Below, in pieces: positions 1-12,939 of a stretch of DNA of 64,000 nucleotides (positions within the stretch are counted from its first letter, which is position 1; each line of letters begins with the position of its first letter). The notes beneath the pieces were generated by a model, which worked only from the letters and a program-made list of their open reading frames with translations, searched no databases and was not told the origin of the DNA. Location of the stretch: the NCBI RefSeq assembly GCF_005768555.2, contig NZ_VCHX02000035.1, positions 1-64,000 of the forward strand, in the 5' to 3' direction. Source of the DNA: Streptomyces sporangiiformans (GTDB lineage: Bacteria > Actinomycetota > Actinomycetes > Streptomycetales > Streptomycetaceae). Both the position numbers and the translations under genes were made by a program.

Positions 1-98
1 GGGGGTGGGAATGTATGGGGGTTGGACCGAGGGCCGGACTTGGATCAGGTTGGGCTCCGTCGTACGGACCGGAGACGCCGTGGCGGACCCACCGATAA

Positions 99-1382
<1,284 letters not shown>

Positions 1383-1437
1383 CGGCCGGCACCTCGCGAA
1401 CGGCTTCGGCCATCACAGCGGCCGGCTCCCGCCGCCG

Positions 1438-1480
1438 GAAAGACTTTCAACAACCCCTTTCCTAACCCCTTGTCGAAAGT
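1438..1480. promoter_or_regulatory. Putative operator region upstream of the ROK/GH30 genes
   Basis: The stretch contains GAAAG-A-CTTTC (1438-1448), a pyrimidine-rich spacer and AACCCCTTGTCGAA (1464-1477) followed by AGT. The 14-mer AACCCCTTG[T/C]CGAA recurs at 4767-4780, just ahead of the sugar-binding-protein gene, and nowhere else that I noticed. CGAAA/TTTCG-type half sites are typical of ROK-regulator operators in Streptomyces. I infer that both sites bind the adjacent ROK protein. Confidence 0.45.
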
Positions 1481-1558
1481 CGGTGCAGGCCATAGCCTTG
1501 CGCCGCGCCGAGGCCGACGTGCCCCGGCATCGGCCTGAAAGGATCGAGGGGGCACCCG

Positions 1559-2803
1559 GTGAAGCGCACTTCACGCGACATACGCACCGCGAACCGCTAT
1601 GGGGTGCTGCGCGAGATCATCGCCGAGTCGCCCACATCCCGGCAGGAGCTGGCGGCCGCGACCGGGCTGAGCCTGGCCACGGTCGCCACACTGGTCGGCG
1701 AGCTGCTCGACCTCGGCCTGCTCACCGAGGTCGGGTTCGAGGACTCGGCGGGCGGGCGCCCACGAGGGCTCGTGGCCGTCAACGCGTCGGGGGGCGCGTT
1801 GATCGGCGTCGACATCGCGGAGACATACGTCCGCGTCGAGCTGTTCGACCTGGCGCTGAACGTACTGGCGCGGGCCGACGAGGACATGCGCCCAGGTGAG
1901 AGCCACCCGGCGCAGGTCGTCGGACATGTCGCCACGGCCGTCGGCTCGGTGGTCGCGCAGGCCGGCATCGAGGGCGCGCGCGTCCTCGGGGTCGGGGTCA
2001 GCGTGCCGGGCCAGGTGGACCGGGAGGGCGGCGTCTCCGAGTACGCCCCGAACTGGGACTGGCACGACGTGCCGCTGCTCGACCTGCTCTCCGAGCACAT
2101 CACATATCCCCTGTACCTGGACAATCCGTTGCGCGCCTGCGCGGTGGCCGAGCTGTGGTTCGGGGCGGCCCGCGGGCGCGGCGATGCCGTGGTGGTAAAC
2201 CTCGGCACCGGAGTGGGTGCCGGGCTCGCGCTCGGCGGCGGCCTGCACCGGGGGGTCAGCAACAGCGCGGGCGAGTGGGGGCACACCACGCTCGTCCTGG
2301 ACGGGCGGCTGTGCCACTGCGGCAACCACGGATGCGTGGAGACGTACGTGGGCGCGCCCGGAATCATGCTGAACCTTCGGGAGATGAGCCCGCGCAGCCC
2401 CCTGCTCCATCCCGAGGACCAGACGTCGACCATCAACGCCCTGGCCCGGGGCGTCGCCGCCCATGACCCGGTGGCGATCAAGGTGGTCCGGGACACGGCC
2501 CGTTACCTCGGTGCCGGCATCGCGGACCTGGTGAACCTGCTCAACCCCGAAGTGGTCGTGCTCAGCAGCTGGGTCGCGGCCACGCTCGGCGAGCCGCTGC
2601 TCGAGGAAGTGCGCGAGGCGGTGGCCCGGCACGCCCTGAAGCGTCCGTTCGCCGCCACCGAGATCGTCCTGTCCCCCATCCCCACCGACCCGGTCTGCTT
2701 GGGAGCCGCGACGTTCGCCCTCGAGGGCGCCCTGTCGGCGGTCACCCAGAAGTCCAACCGCCGAACCATCCCCGCAAGAAGCCGTACCGCACCACCTGCG
2801 TGA
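1559..2803 (+). CDS. ROK-family transcriptional regulator
   Basis: A 414-residue sugar-responsive DNA-binding protein. An N-terminal winged helix-turn-helix (about residues 10-65, with TSRQELAAATGLSLATVATL) precedes a sugar-kinase-like ROK domain. The ROK signature VNLGTGVGAGLALGGGLHRG and the zinc site CHCGNHGC (near residue 256), followed by VE, are both present. The start is GTG, preceded by AAGGATCGAGGGGG, the best ribosome site in reach. Nineteen bases separate it from the GH30 gene, so they are probably cotranscribed. Sited at the head of a galactan locus, it most likely represses that locus until galactose or a galacto-oligosaccharide binds; the ligand is inferred. Confidence 0.88.
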   Translation: MKRTSRDIRTANRYGVLREIIAESPTSRQELAAATGLSLATVATLVGELLDLGLLTEVGFEDSAGGRPRGLVAVNASGGALIGVDIAETYVRVELFDLALNVLARADEDMRPGESHPAQVVGHVATAVGSVVAQAGIEGARVLGVGVSVPGQVDREGGVSEYAPNWDWHDVPLLDLLSEHITYPLYLDNPLRACAVAELWFGAARGRGDAVVVNLGTGVGAGLALGGGLHRGVSNSAGEWGHTTLVLDGRLCHCGNHGCVETYVGAPGIMLNLREMSPRSPLLHPEDQTSTINALARGVAAHDPVAIKVVRDTARYLGAGIADLVNLLNPEVVVLSSWVAATLGEPLLEEVREAVARHALKRPFAATEIVLSPIPTDPVCLGAATFALEGALSAVTQKSNRRTIPARSRTAPPA

Positions 2804-2821
2804 CGACGGAAGGGATGCACC

Positions 2822-4651
2822 ATGCCCCGCACCACCAGATCGATCCTCGCGACGGCCTCGGCCGCGCTGGCTGTCACGGGGGCCCTGATATCCGCCCCGC
2901 CCGCGAGCGCCGCCGGTCCGGCGGACGCCGAGGTCTCCCCGCACGCCGCTCAGACCATCGACAACATCGGTGCCTCGGGCGCGTGGTGGGTCAACGATCT
3001 CAAGAACTTCGACCCCAAGGTCCAGGCCCGGGTGGCGAAGCTGTTGTTCTCCTCCGACGGGCTGGACCTGAGCAACTACCGCTACAACATCGGCGGTGGC
3101 GGCACGGACGTCACCACCCCGTCCCGCGCGCCGGAGGACTTCCACAACGCCGACGGGACGTACGACTGGAGCAAGGACAAGGGCGGCCGTACGTTCCTCG
3201 CGTACGCGGCCAAGTACGGCGTCGAGGACCTGGTCGCGTTCGTGAACAGCGCGCCCGCCGAGTGGAAGACCAACGGCAAGAGCTGTGGCGGGTATCTGAA
3301 GACGGAGAACACCGGGGACTTCGCCGAGTACATCGCCGACGTCACCGACCACTTCCGGGGGCAGGGCGCGAAGTTCGACTACATCAGCCCCTTCAACGAG
3401 CCGACCAACAGCTTCGACAGCTGCGGCCAGGAGGGCATGCTGGTGCCGGTCGACCAGCGCGACGACATCGTGCGGGCGCTGGGCGCCGAGCAGCGGGCGC
3501 GCGGCCAGAAGACCGGCATCATCGCCGACGAGTCCAGCAGCACGGTCGGCTTCAACACCGAGGTCCCGCAGTGGATCTCGCAGCCGGGCACAGCCCAGTA
3601 CGTGTCGAAGCTGGCCCACCACACGTACAACAACCCCGATGACAGCCAGCGGGCGAAGATCTACGAGACGTCGCAGTCGGTCGGCAAGCGGTCCTGGTCC
3701 ACCGAGATCTGCTGCTTCGGCAAGGGCGGCACGGGCTGGGCGCAGGAGTACGACCCGACCATCGACGGCGGCCTGAACCTGTCGCGGATCATGTACAAGG
3801 ACTTCGCGACCGCACACGACTCGGCGTTCCACTGGTGGGTCGCGCTCTCCGAGATGATCGGCAGCGACCCGTACGCGCGAAACGACGAGGGCTGGAACGA
3901 CGGCCTGATCTACTACGACCCCGACTACGCCACGAACGGCAATCAGACGCTGTACTTCACCAAGCGCTACTACGCGCTCGGCCAGTACAGCAAGTTCGTG
4001 AAGCCGGGTGCGGTCGCGCACAACGTGACCGGCGCGCCGGACGGTGTCGAGGTCTCCACCTACGACAGCAAGGGCAAGTGGGTGGTCGTGGTCAACAACC
4101 ACAACGCCACGGACACGGCCCTGAACCTGAACTTCAACAGCAAGGATCCGTTGACGGCCGGGCAGGCCGTCCGCACCTCGGCCACGGAGAACTGGGCCTC
4201 GGTCGCCAAACCGTCCGTGAAGGGCGGCAAGGTCTCCGCCAAGCTCGCCCCGCGCTCGATCACGACGTACGTCCTCGACCAGAAGGGCTACGGCGGTTCG
4301 GCGGTCACGGGCGCCTGGCAGGGCGAGCAGTCCGGCAAGTGCCTGACGGCGGACGCCTCGGGTGCCGCCGTCAACACGTGCACGGGTGAGGCCGCGCAGG
4401 ACTGGTCGTACGACGCCAAGGGCGCGCTGAAGAGCGCGGGCGGGTGTCTGACGGCCGGGAGTTCGGGTCTCGCCCTCGCGGAGTGCACGAACGCTCCCGA
4501 GCAGAAATGGCTGTTGAACGCGAACGGCCAGATGGTCGGCGAGGCGTCCGGCAAGTGTCTGGACGTCAGTGGCCAGGCGACCGCCGACGGCAGCAGGGTG
4601 ATCCTCTACAGCTGCTCGGGCGGGGTCAATCAGGCCTGGTCGAAGGTGTGA
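2822..4651 (+). CDS. Secreted GH30 endo-beta-1,6-galactanase with CBM13
   Basis: A 609-residue secreted glycosidase. A Sec signal peptide ends at about residue 31 (PPASA/AG). The GH30 (beta/alpha)8 catalytic domain spans roughly 40-390 and is followed by a beta-sandwich. The acid/base is Glu193 in SPFNEPTNSF and the nucleophile is Glu295 in WSTEICC. After a short linker at about residue 487 comes a ricin-type lectin domain (CBM13) with three Q-x-W repeats (QDW, QKW, QAW). The closest architecture I know is the streptomycete GH30 subfamily 5 endo-beta-1,6-galactanase acting on arabinogalactan side chains; this fits the downstream importer and beta-galactosidase. The ribosome site GGAAGGG is 6-12 bases before the ATG. 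Beta-1,6-glucanase is the main alternative specificity. Confidence 0.85.
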   Translation: MPRTTRSILATASAALAVTGALISAPPASAAGPADAEVSPHAAQTIDNIGASGAWWVNDLKNFDPKVQARVAKLLFSSDGLDLSNYRYNIGGGGTDVTTPSRAPEDFHNADGTYDWSKDKGGRTFLAYAAKYGVEDLVAFVNSAPAEWKTNGKSCGGYLKTENTGDFAEYIADVTDHFRGQGAKFDYISPFNEPTNSFDSCGQEGMLVPVDQRDDIVRALGAEQRARGQKTGIIADESSSTVGFNTEVPQWISQPGTAQYVSKLAHHTYNNPDDSQRAKIYETSQSVGKRSWSTEICCFGKGGTGWAQEYDPTIDGGLNLSRIMYKDFATAHDSAFHWWVALSEMIGSDPYARNDEGWNDGLIYYDPDYATNGNQTLYFTKRYYALGQYSKFVKPGAVAHNVTGAPDGVEVSTYDSKGKWVVVVNNHNATDTALNLNFNSKDPLTAGQAVRTSATENWASVAKPSVKGGKVSAKLAPRSITTYVLDQKGYGGSAVTGAWQGEQSGKCLTADASGAAVNTCTGEAAQDWSYDAKGALKSAGGCLTAGSSGLALAECTNAPEQKWLLNANGQMVGEASGKCLDVSGQATADGSRVILYSCSGGVNQAWSKV

Positions 4652-4682
4652 TGCGCACCATGTCACCCCACTGAGGAGTGGT

Positions 4683-4711
4683 GTGCGGGCCGCTGGTGCG
4701 GCGGCCCGCAC
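4683..4711. terminator. Hairpin between GH30 and sugar-binding-protein genes
   Basis: An 11-bp perfect stem, GTGCGGGCCGC (4683-4693) with GCGGCCCGCAC (4701-4711), and a 7-nt loop lie 31 bases after the GH30 stop. No U-tract follows, as is usual for Streptomyces terminators. It suggests that the importer genes have their own promoter. Confidence 0.6.
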
Positions 4712-4766
4712 GCCCCGAATGTCCGGCATCCCGAACGTTCCACAACGCTTCGAACAGACTTCGTCC

Positions 4767-4780
4767 AACCCCTTGCCGAA
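4767..4780. promoter_or_regulatory. Second copy of the AACCCCTTGYCGAA motif
   Basis: AACCCCTTGCCGAA here matches 13 of 14 bases of the motif at 1464-1477. It sits 114 bases upstream of the sugar-binding-protein start, surrounded by TTCGAAC and TTAGCCGAAGG. This placement supports one regulator for both transcription units of the locus. Confidence 0.45.
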
Positions 4781-4893
4781 GCCTTAGCCGAAGGTTAACG
4801 TCCCGCACCGCAACACCATTTGAGCCACCTGGCGCGAGCCAACTGGCAGTGAGCCGTAGCGCCGCAGCCGCACTTCGAGACAAGGACGTCAGC

Positions 4894-6153
4894 ATGTCGG
4901 CAATGAGCAGCAACAATTGGGACCGCCGATCCGTACTGCGGGCCGCCGCCGGCCTCGCCGCCCTCGGCCCGCTGGCCGCGTGCGGCGGCAACACCGGCCG
5001 CGCCAACGGTTCGGGCGAGGTCCTCACGCAGTACTTCCACGCGTACGGCGAGGCCGGCACGCAGGAGGCCATCAAGCGGTACGCGAAGGCCTACAAAGAG
5101 GCCAACGTGTCCACTCAGTGGATCACCGGCACCAACTTCGAGAGCAAGCTGTTCTCGGCCCTGCTGACCAAGAACGCGCCGGACGTCTTCGAGTTCCACC
5201 CGCAGCTCCAGCTCATCAAGAGCGGTCAGGTGGCGCCGCTGGACGACATCATCAACCCGGTCAAGGACGACTTCAATCCGGCCGACATCAAGTCGCACAC
5301 GGTCGACGGGAAGATATACGGCGTCCGCATGATCGACGACCCGCAGTTCTTCTTCTACCGCAAGTCGATGCTGGAGAAGGCGGGCGTGGACGTCCCGCAG
5401 ACCCTCGAAGAGCTCGCCGAGGCCGCCGAAAAGCTCACCACCGACAAGGTCAAGGGCCTGTTCCTCGGCAACAACATGGTGTCGACGAACTACGCCCTGG
5501 TCTGGGCGGCCGGCGCCGACCAGCTCAACGCCAAGAACGAGATCGCGTACCACACCGACGAGGTGGCCGCGGCGCTGAAGGTGTACCGCAAGATGTTCAC
5601 CAGCGGCCACCTGCTCCTGGACGCCCCCGCCGACTACTGGGACCCCTCGGCCCTGGTCCAGGGCCTCACCGCGATCCAGTGGTGCGGTATGTGGGCGATG
5701 CCCGTGATGCAGAAGGCCCTCGGCGACGACCTCGGCATCTTCCCCTTCCCCTCGGCTGCGTCCGGCGCCAAGCCCGCCGTCTACAACGGCGGCTGGTCGA
5801 TGTTCGTCAACGCCAAGGGCAAGAAGGTCGACGAGGCCAAGGAGTACGTGAAGTGGCTCTGGATCGACCAGAAGAAGTACCAGGAGGACTGGGCGCTCAG
5901 CTACGGCTTCCACGTCCCGCCGCGCATCTCGATCGCCGAGTCCGCGACCAAGCTCAAGTCGGGCCTGCCCGCTGAGGGCGTCAAGCTCTTCTCCGACTAC
6001 GGGCGCTTCGACAACATCAACTGGACCCAGGCGATGATCACCGCGCTCGAGGGCGTGATCGCCGACGCGGTCCGCAAGGGCGTGGACCCGGAGAAGGCCC
6101 TCGACACGGCCGACAAGAAGGTCAACCGTGAGCTCAAGAAGCTCTTCGGATAG
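4894..6153 (+). CDS. Sugar ABC transporter substrate-binding lipoprotein
   Basis: A 419-residue extracellular solute-binding protein (family 1, CUT1 type). The ATG at 4894 was chosen because it gives a compact signal: a twin-arginine pair RRSVLRAA at residues 11-18 and a lipobox LAAC with lipid-modified Cys30. Starts further upstream in this frame would bury the signal. The mature protein has the aromatic-rich composition typical of oligosaccharide binders. It is followed after 20 bases by two permease genes, so it is the recognition component of one importer. From the context the ligand is probably a beta-1,6-galacto-oligosaccharide. No ATPase is encoded nearby; Streptomyces CUT1 systems commonly share the MsiK ATPase. 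Confidence 0.88.
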   Translation: MSAMSSNNWDRRSVLRAAAGLAALGPLAACGGNTGRANGSGEVLTQYFHAYGEAGTQEAIKRYAKAYKEANVSTQWITGTNFESKLFSALLTKNAPDVFEFHPQLQLIKSGQVAPLDDIINPVKDDFNPADIKSHTVDGKIYGVRMIDDPQFFFYRKSMLEKAGVDVPQTLEELAEAAEKLTTDKVKGLFLGNNMVSTNYALVWAAGADQLNAKNEIAYHTDEVAAALKVYRKMFTSGHLLLDAPADYWDPSALVQGLTAIQWCGMWAMPVMQKALGDDLGIFPFPSAASGAKPAVYNGGWSMFVNAKGKKVDEAKEYVKWLWIDQKKYQEDWALSYGFHVPPRISIAESATKLKSGLPAEGVKLFSDYGRFDNINWTQAMITALEGVIADAVRKGVDPEKALDTADKKVNRELKKLFG

Positions 6154-6173
6154 GCCCGCGGACAGGTAACGAC

Positions 6174-7136
6174 ATGTCGACCACCACGACGCGTGACGCC
6201 ACGCGCCCCGCCTCGGCCAAGGTCTCCCCGACCAAGCCGCGGCGGGGCGCGCAGGGGCGCACGCTCAACTTCTGGCTCTTCACCGGCCCGTTCCTCATAG
6301 GCCTGGTGATCTTCGTCTACATCCCCATCGGCTGGAGCATCTGGCTCAGCTTCTTCGAGGCGCGGTACACGGTCACGCCGAGCACGTTCATCGGCTTCGA
6401 CAACTACAAGCAGATGCTGACCAACGGTGACTTCGTCAGGTCGCTGGGCACCTTCACCGTCTTCGCCGTCATCATCGTGCCGGTCACCTGGGCGCTGTCG
6501 CTCGGGCTCGCTCTGATGGTGCACAGGCTGCGCTTCATGAAGGCGTTCTTCCGGTCGGTCTTCTTCCTGCCGACGGCGTGCAGCTTCGTCGCCGCCTCGC
6601 TGATCTGGAAGATGTCCATCTTCAGCGGTGTCCGCTTCGGCCTGGCGAACACCGTCCTCGGCTGGTTCGGGATCGAGAACATCGCCTGGCTGGCCAACCC
6701 GAACCCGCCCTGGTACTGGCTGGTCATCGTCACCGTCCGTCTGTGGCTGCAGGCCGGCTTCTACATGATCCTGTTCCTGGCGGCGCTGCAGAACATCCCG
6801 CCGGAGCTGTACGAGGCCGCCGCCATCGACGGCGCCAAGCCGGGCTGGCAGACCTTCCGGCACATCACCCTGCCCCAGCTGCGGGCGACGTCGACCGCCG
6901 TGATCCTGCTGCTGCTCGTGGCCGCGTACCAGGCCTTCGACGAGTTCTTCAACCTGCTCGCCAAGACGACATGGGGCCGCCCTCCCCTCGTCGAGCTGTA
7001 CTACACCGCCCTGGGCGACAACCAGGACTACGGCGCCGGCAGCGCGGGCGCGGTCATCCTGACCCTGCTCATCTGCACAGTGACCCTGCTCCAGGGCAAG
7101 TTCATGGGCTTTGGAAGGGGGGACGAGTCCAAGTGA
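6174..7136 (+). CDS. Sugar ABC transporter permease (MalF-type)
   Basis: A 320-residue inner-membrane protein with six predicted membrane helices and the CUT1 permease EAA loop, which here reads YEAAAIDGAKPGWQTFRHIT (around residues 209-228). It forms the channel with the next gene product. It starts 20 bases after the binding-protein gene, and its stop overlaps the next start (GTGA), so the two permeases are translationally coupled. Confidence 0.88.
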   Translation: MSTTTTRDATRPASAKVSPTKPRRGAQGRTLNFWLFTGPFLIGLVIFVYIPIGWSIWLSFFEARYTVTPSTFIGFDNYKQMLTNGDFVRSLGTFTVFAVIIVPVTWALSLGLALMVHRLRFMKAFFRSVFFLPTACSFVAASLIWKMSIFSGVRFGLANTVLGWFGIENIAWLANPNPPWYWLVIVTVRLWLQAGFYMILFLAALQNIPPELYEAAAIDGAKPGWQTFRHITLPQLRATSTAVILLLLVAAYQAFDEFFNLLAKTTWGRPPLVELYYTALGDNQDYGAGSAGAVILTLLICTVTLLQGKFMGFGRGDESK

Positions 7137-8029
7137 GCACCACGACCGAAGTACGCGACCCGGTGGAGGCACGGACCCTGCGCAAGGCGGGGAAGAAGCC
7201 GGGCCGCGGCGTGATCAGCAGCGCCGGACTCTACTGCGCCACCGCCGTCTGCGCGTTGCTCTTCCTGATCCCCTTCTATCTGATCGTCCGCAACGCCCTG
7301 TCCACGGACGCCGAGATCACCGGCGAGAACTGGAAGTTCTTCCCCACCGACATCCAGTGGGGCAACATCAGCGAGCTGTTCAGCGACAACACCGTGCCGT
7401 TCGCCACGTCCCTTTGGAACTCCGCGGTCGTCGGCGTCCTGCACACCGTGGGCACCCTGCTGGTCTGCTCGCTGGCGGGCTACGGTCTCGCCCGCATTCC
7501 GTACAAGCACGCCGACAAGATCTTCTACGCCGTGCTGGTGACGCTGATGGTGCCGGCCGCCGTCACCTTCGTCCCGAGCTTCGTGCTGGTCTCGTCGCTC
7601 GGCTGGGTGTCGAGTCTGCAGGGTCTCATCGTTCCGGGGCTGTTCAGTGGTTTCACCTGCTTCCTGTTCCGGCAGTACTTCCTTGGGTTCCCCAAGGAGC
7701 TGGAGGAGGCGGCGCGGGTGGACGGGCTCGGGTACTGGGGCGCGTACTGGCGCATCGTCGTGCCCAACTCGCTGAACTTCTTCGCCGCGATGGCCACCAT
7801 CACCTTCATCAGCGGCTGGAACGCCTTCCTTTGGCCACTGGTCATCGGCCAGGACCAGGAGGCGTGGACGGTCCAGGTCGCGCTCTCCTCGTACATGACC
7901 AACCAGACCGTCAATTTCCATCTGATCTTCATGGCCACGGCCATTTCGATCCTGCCCCTGGTGCTTGTGTTCCTCTTCCTCCAGCGATGGCTGGTGCAAG
8001 GGGTCGCGCAGACCGGCATCAAGGGATGA
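7133..8029 (+). CDS. Sugar ABC transporter permease (MalG-type)
   Basis: A 298-residue permease partner with six membrane helices and the EAA loop EEAARVDGLGYWGAYWRI in the last third. The GTG at 7133 overlaps the preceding stop by four bases and follows GGAAGGGGGGACGAG, which decides this start over longer upstream readings. The C-terminus (QRWLVQGVAQTGIKG) is the standard MalG-like end. It is the last importer gene and is followed after 12 bases by the beta-galactosidase. Confidence 0.88.
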   Translation: MSTTTEVRDPVEARTLRKAGKKPGRGVISSAGLYCATAVCALLFLIPFYLIVRNALSTDAEITGENWKFFPTDIQWGNISELFSDNTVPFATSLWNSAVVGVLHTVGTLLVCSLAGYGLARIPYKHADKIFYAVLVTLMVPAAVTFVPSFVLVSSLGWVSSLQGLIVPGLFSGFTCFLFRQYFLGFPKELEEAARVDGLGYWGAYWRIVVPNSLNFFAAMATITFISGWNAFLWPLVIGQDQEAWTVQVALSSYMTNQTVNFHLIFMATAISILPLVLVFLFLQRWLVQGVAQTGIKG

Positions 8030-10921
<2,892 letters not shown>

Positions 10922-10936
10922 CTGACACCGTCAACC

Positions 10937-10976
10937 GACCGCGGCCGTCCGGGACTTGATCCGGACGACCGCGGTC
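10937..10976 (+). terminator. Strong terminator after the beta-galactosidase gene
   Basis: A 16-bp stem with one mismatch, 10937-10952 pairing with 10961-10976 around an 8-nt loop, begins 15 bases after the stop and is followed by GTTCT. It separates the galactan locus from the exporter genes. Confidence 0.8.
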
Positions 10977-11107
10977 GTTCTCATGCGCACGCCAAAAAGA
11001 GCTGGCGCTCGGGTGTTCGCTACCTCCAGGATCGACGGGGTCTCGCCGCGACCGTGTGCCCGACCGGGCCGAACAAAAGTGACCAGAGCGACCAGGAGGA
11101 CCGCCGC

Positions 11108-12127
11108 ATGAGCGGAAGTATCGAGGTCCGTGGACTGTCCCGGACCTTCCACACCACCGTGCGGCGTCCCGGTTTTCTGGGCGGCGTCAGATCCCTGGTG
11201 AACCCGGAGCGGGTCGCCAAGGAGGCCGTGTGCGACATCAGCTTCGACGTGGCGCCCGGTGAACTCCTCGCCCTGCTGGGGCCGAACGGCGCGGGCAAGT
11301 CCACCACCATCAAGATGCTCACCGGCATCCTCACGCCCACGGCTGGCGAGGCGCGGGTCGCGGGCGTGGTGCCGTACGAGGAGCGGGAGCGCAACGCCCG
11401 TAACATCGGGGCCGTGTTCGGGCAGCGCACCCAGTTGTGGTGGGACCTGCCGGTGCGCGAGTCGTTCTCGATCCTCAGGGACATCTACGAAGTTCCGAAG
11501 GCCGAACACGCGGCACGCCTGAAGGAGTTCGACGAACTGCTCGCCCTGTCCTCCTTCTGGGACACCCGTGTACGGCACCTCTCCCTCGGCCAGCGCGTAC
11601 GCAGCGACATGGCCGCCGCGCTGCTGCACGACCCGCCCGTGGTGTTCCTCGACGAGCCGACGATCGGCATGGACGTGGTGGTCAAGGAACAGGTGCGTGA
11701 GTTCCTCCGTCACCAGGTGGAGGAGCGCGGCCGCACCGTCCTGCTCACCACGCACGACATGACGGAGGTCGAGCGGCTCGCCGAGCGGGTCGTACTGATC
11801 AACCACGGGCGGCTCGTGCTGGACGGCACCCTTGACGAGATCCGCCGGAAGTTCGGCTCGACCTGGCAGGTGCGGGCCACGCTCGCCGATCCGCACACAC
11901 CCGTCGAACCGTTGCCGGGGATCACGCTGCTGCGGCGGGAGGGACCCCAGGTGGTGTTCGGGCCCGACGGACCGACGGCACCGACCGTCCACCAGGCGCT
12001 GAAGCAGGTCATCGAGCGGTACGAGGTGACGGACATCGCTCTGGACGAGGCCGAGTTGGAGGACGTGATGCGGGCCGCGTACGTCCAGTCGGAGGTACGG
12101 GTGGAAGACCGGGCGGGAGGGGCGTGA
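11108..12127 (+). CDS. ABC-2 exporter ATP-binding protein
   Basis: A 339-residue ATPase. The Walker A is GPNGAGKST (residues 57-65), the signature is LSLGQ rather than the usual LSGGQ, and the Walker B is VVFLDEPTIGMD with a TTHDM switch histidine. The long N-terminal insert (RRPGFLGGVRSLVNPER) and C-terminal extension are typical of the subgroup that pairs with DUF990-type (ABC-2) permeases. The ATG at 11108 was chosen because AGGAGGA lies 8-14 bases upstream. It overlaps the next gene by four bases. The substrate cannot be inferred. Confidence 0.85.
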   Translation: MSGSIEVRGLSRTFHTTVRRPGFLGGVRSLVNPERVAKEAVCDISFDVAPGELLALLGPNGAGKSTTIKMLTGILTPTAGEARVAGVVPYEERERNARNIGAVFGQRTQLWWDLPVRESFSILRDIYEVPKAEHAARLKEFDELLALSSFWDTRVRHLSLGQRVRSDMAAALLHDPPVVFLDEPTIGMDVVVKEQVREFLRHQVEERGRTVLLTTHDMTEVERLAERVVLINHGRLVLDGTLDEIRRKFGSTWQVRATLADPHTPVEPLPGITLLRREGPQVVFGPDGPTAPTVHQALKQVIERYEVTDIALDEAELEDVMRAAYVQSEVRVEDRAGGA

Positions 12128-12933
12128 CCGTGGCCGTCCTGAGTGCCTGGCGGGTCGCCCGGGTCACGCCGCTCGGCGAGCTGCACACCCCGCCCCGTAT
12201 GACCGCGGCGCTGCTCCGTCTCACCGTGCAGATCGTGCTGGTGGCGTCCCTGTGGCGCGGCCTGTACCACGCGACCGGCACCACCGCCGGACTCGACCGC
12301 GACCAGGCCGTCACCTACGCGGTGCTGGCCGTACTGGCCAGCCGCGTGAGGGAGTTGGACCAGTACTCGGGCCGCGACACCGTCCTGCAGCACATGCACT
12401 TCGGCACGATCGTCTACTGGTACCTGCGTCCACTGCCGCCCCAGCGCTACTACGCGCTGCGGGCGCTCGGCGAGCAGGTGTACGGGTTCGCCTGGGCGCT
12501 CGCCGGATACGCGGTCTGTCTGGCCGCCGGGGTGGTGCGGCCGCCCGGTTCGGCCGCCGTGGCAGGGGTGTTCGCGCTCAGTCTGCTGCTCGGCCAGCTG
12601 GTGATGTACTACGTCATGCTGGTCATCGACCAACTGTGCTTCTGGACGCTCCGCAACGGCGCCGCGATCATGATCCTGATCTTCGCGCAGAACCTGCTGT
12701 CCGGGGTGTACGCGCCGCTGTGGTTCTTCCCGGACTGGTTCATCACGCTGAGCGCCTTCCTGCCCTTCCAGGCGACGCTGAGCGTGCCGCTGTCGCTGTA
12801 CGTGGGCCGGATCCCGTTGTCGGACGCGGGCTTCCAGCTCGCCGTGCAGGCGGGCTGGGTCGTGGTCCTTGCCCTGTTCACCCGGCTGCTGTGGCGGCGG
12901 GCCGCCCGGCGCGTGATCTCGCAGGGAGGCTGA
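12124..12933 (+). CDS. ABC-2 family permease (first subunit)
   Basis: A 269-residue membrane protein with about six membrane segments, starting at a GTG that overlaps the ATPase stop (GTGA). Features such as YWYLRPLPPQRYYALRALGEQ and the end RRAARRVISQGG match the DUF990 ABC-2 permease family. It is the first of two non-identical permeases making one exporter with the upstream ATPase. Confidence 0.8.
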   Translation: MTVAVLSAWRVARVTPLGELHTPPRMTAALLRLTVQIVLVASLWRGLYHATGTTAGLDRDQAVTYAVLAVLASRVRELDQYSGRDTVLQHMHFGTIVYWYLRPLPPQRYYALRALGEQVYGFAWALAGYAVCLAAGVVRPPGSAAVAGVFALSLLLGQLVMYYVMLVIDQLCFWTLRNGAAIMILIFAQNLLSGVYAPLWFFPDWFITLSAFLPFQATLSVPLSLYVGRIPLSDAGFQLAVQAGWVVVLALFTRLLWRRAARRVISQGG

Positions 12934-12939
12934 GGTGTC

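Noticed and set aside
1571-4768. A 1065-residue minus-strand open frame
   Set aside because: It is a shadow of the ROK and GH30 genes. It is rich in Arg, Val, Gly and His without any domain, and the plus-strand genes have clear motifs.
4678-4893. An N-terminal extension of the galactan-binding protein
   Set aside because: It would put 72 residues before the lipoprotein signal and would span the end of the terminator hairpin; the ATG at 4894 gives a standard signal.
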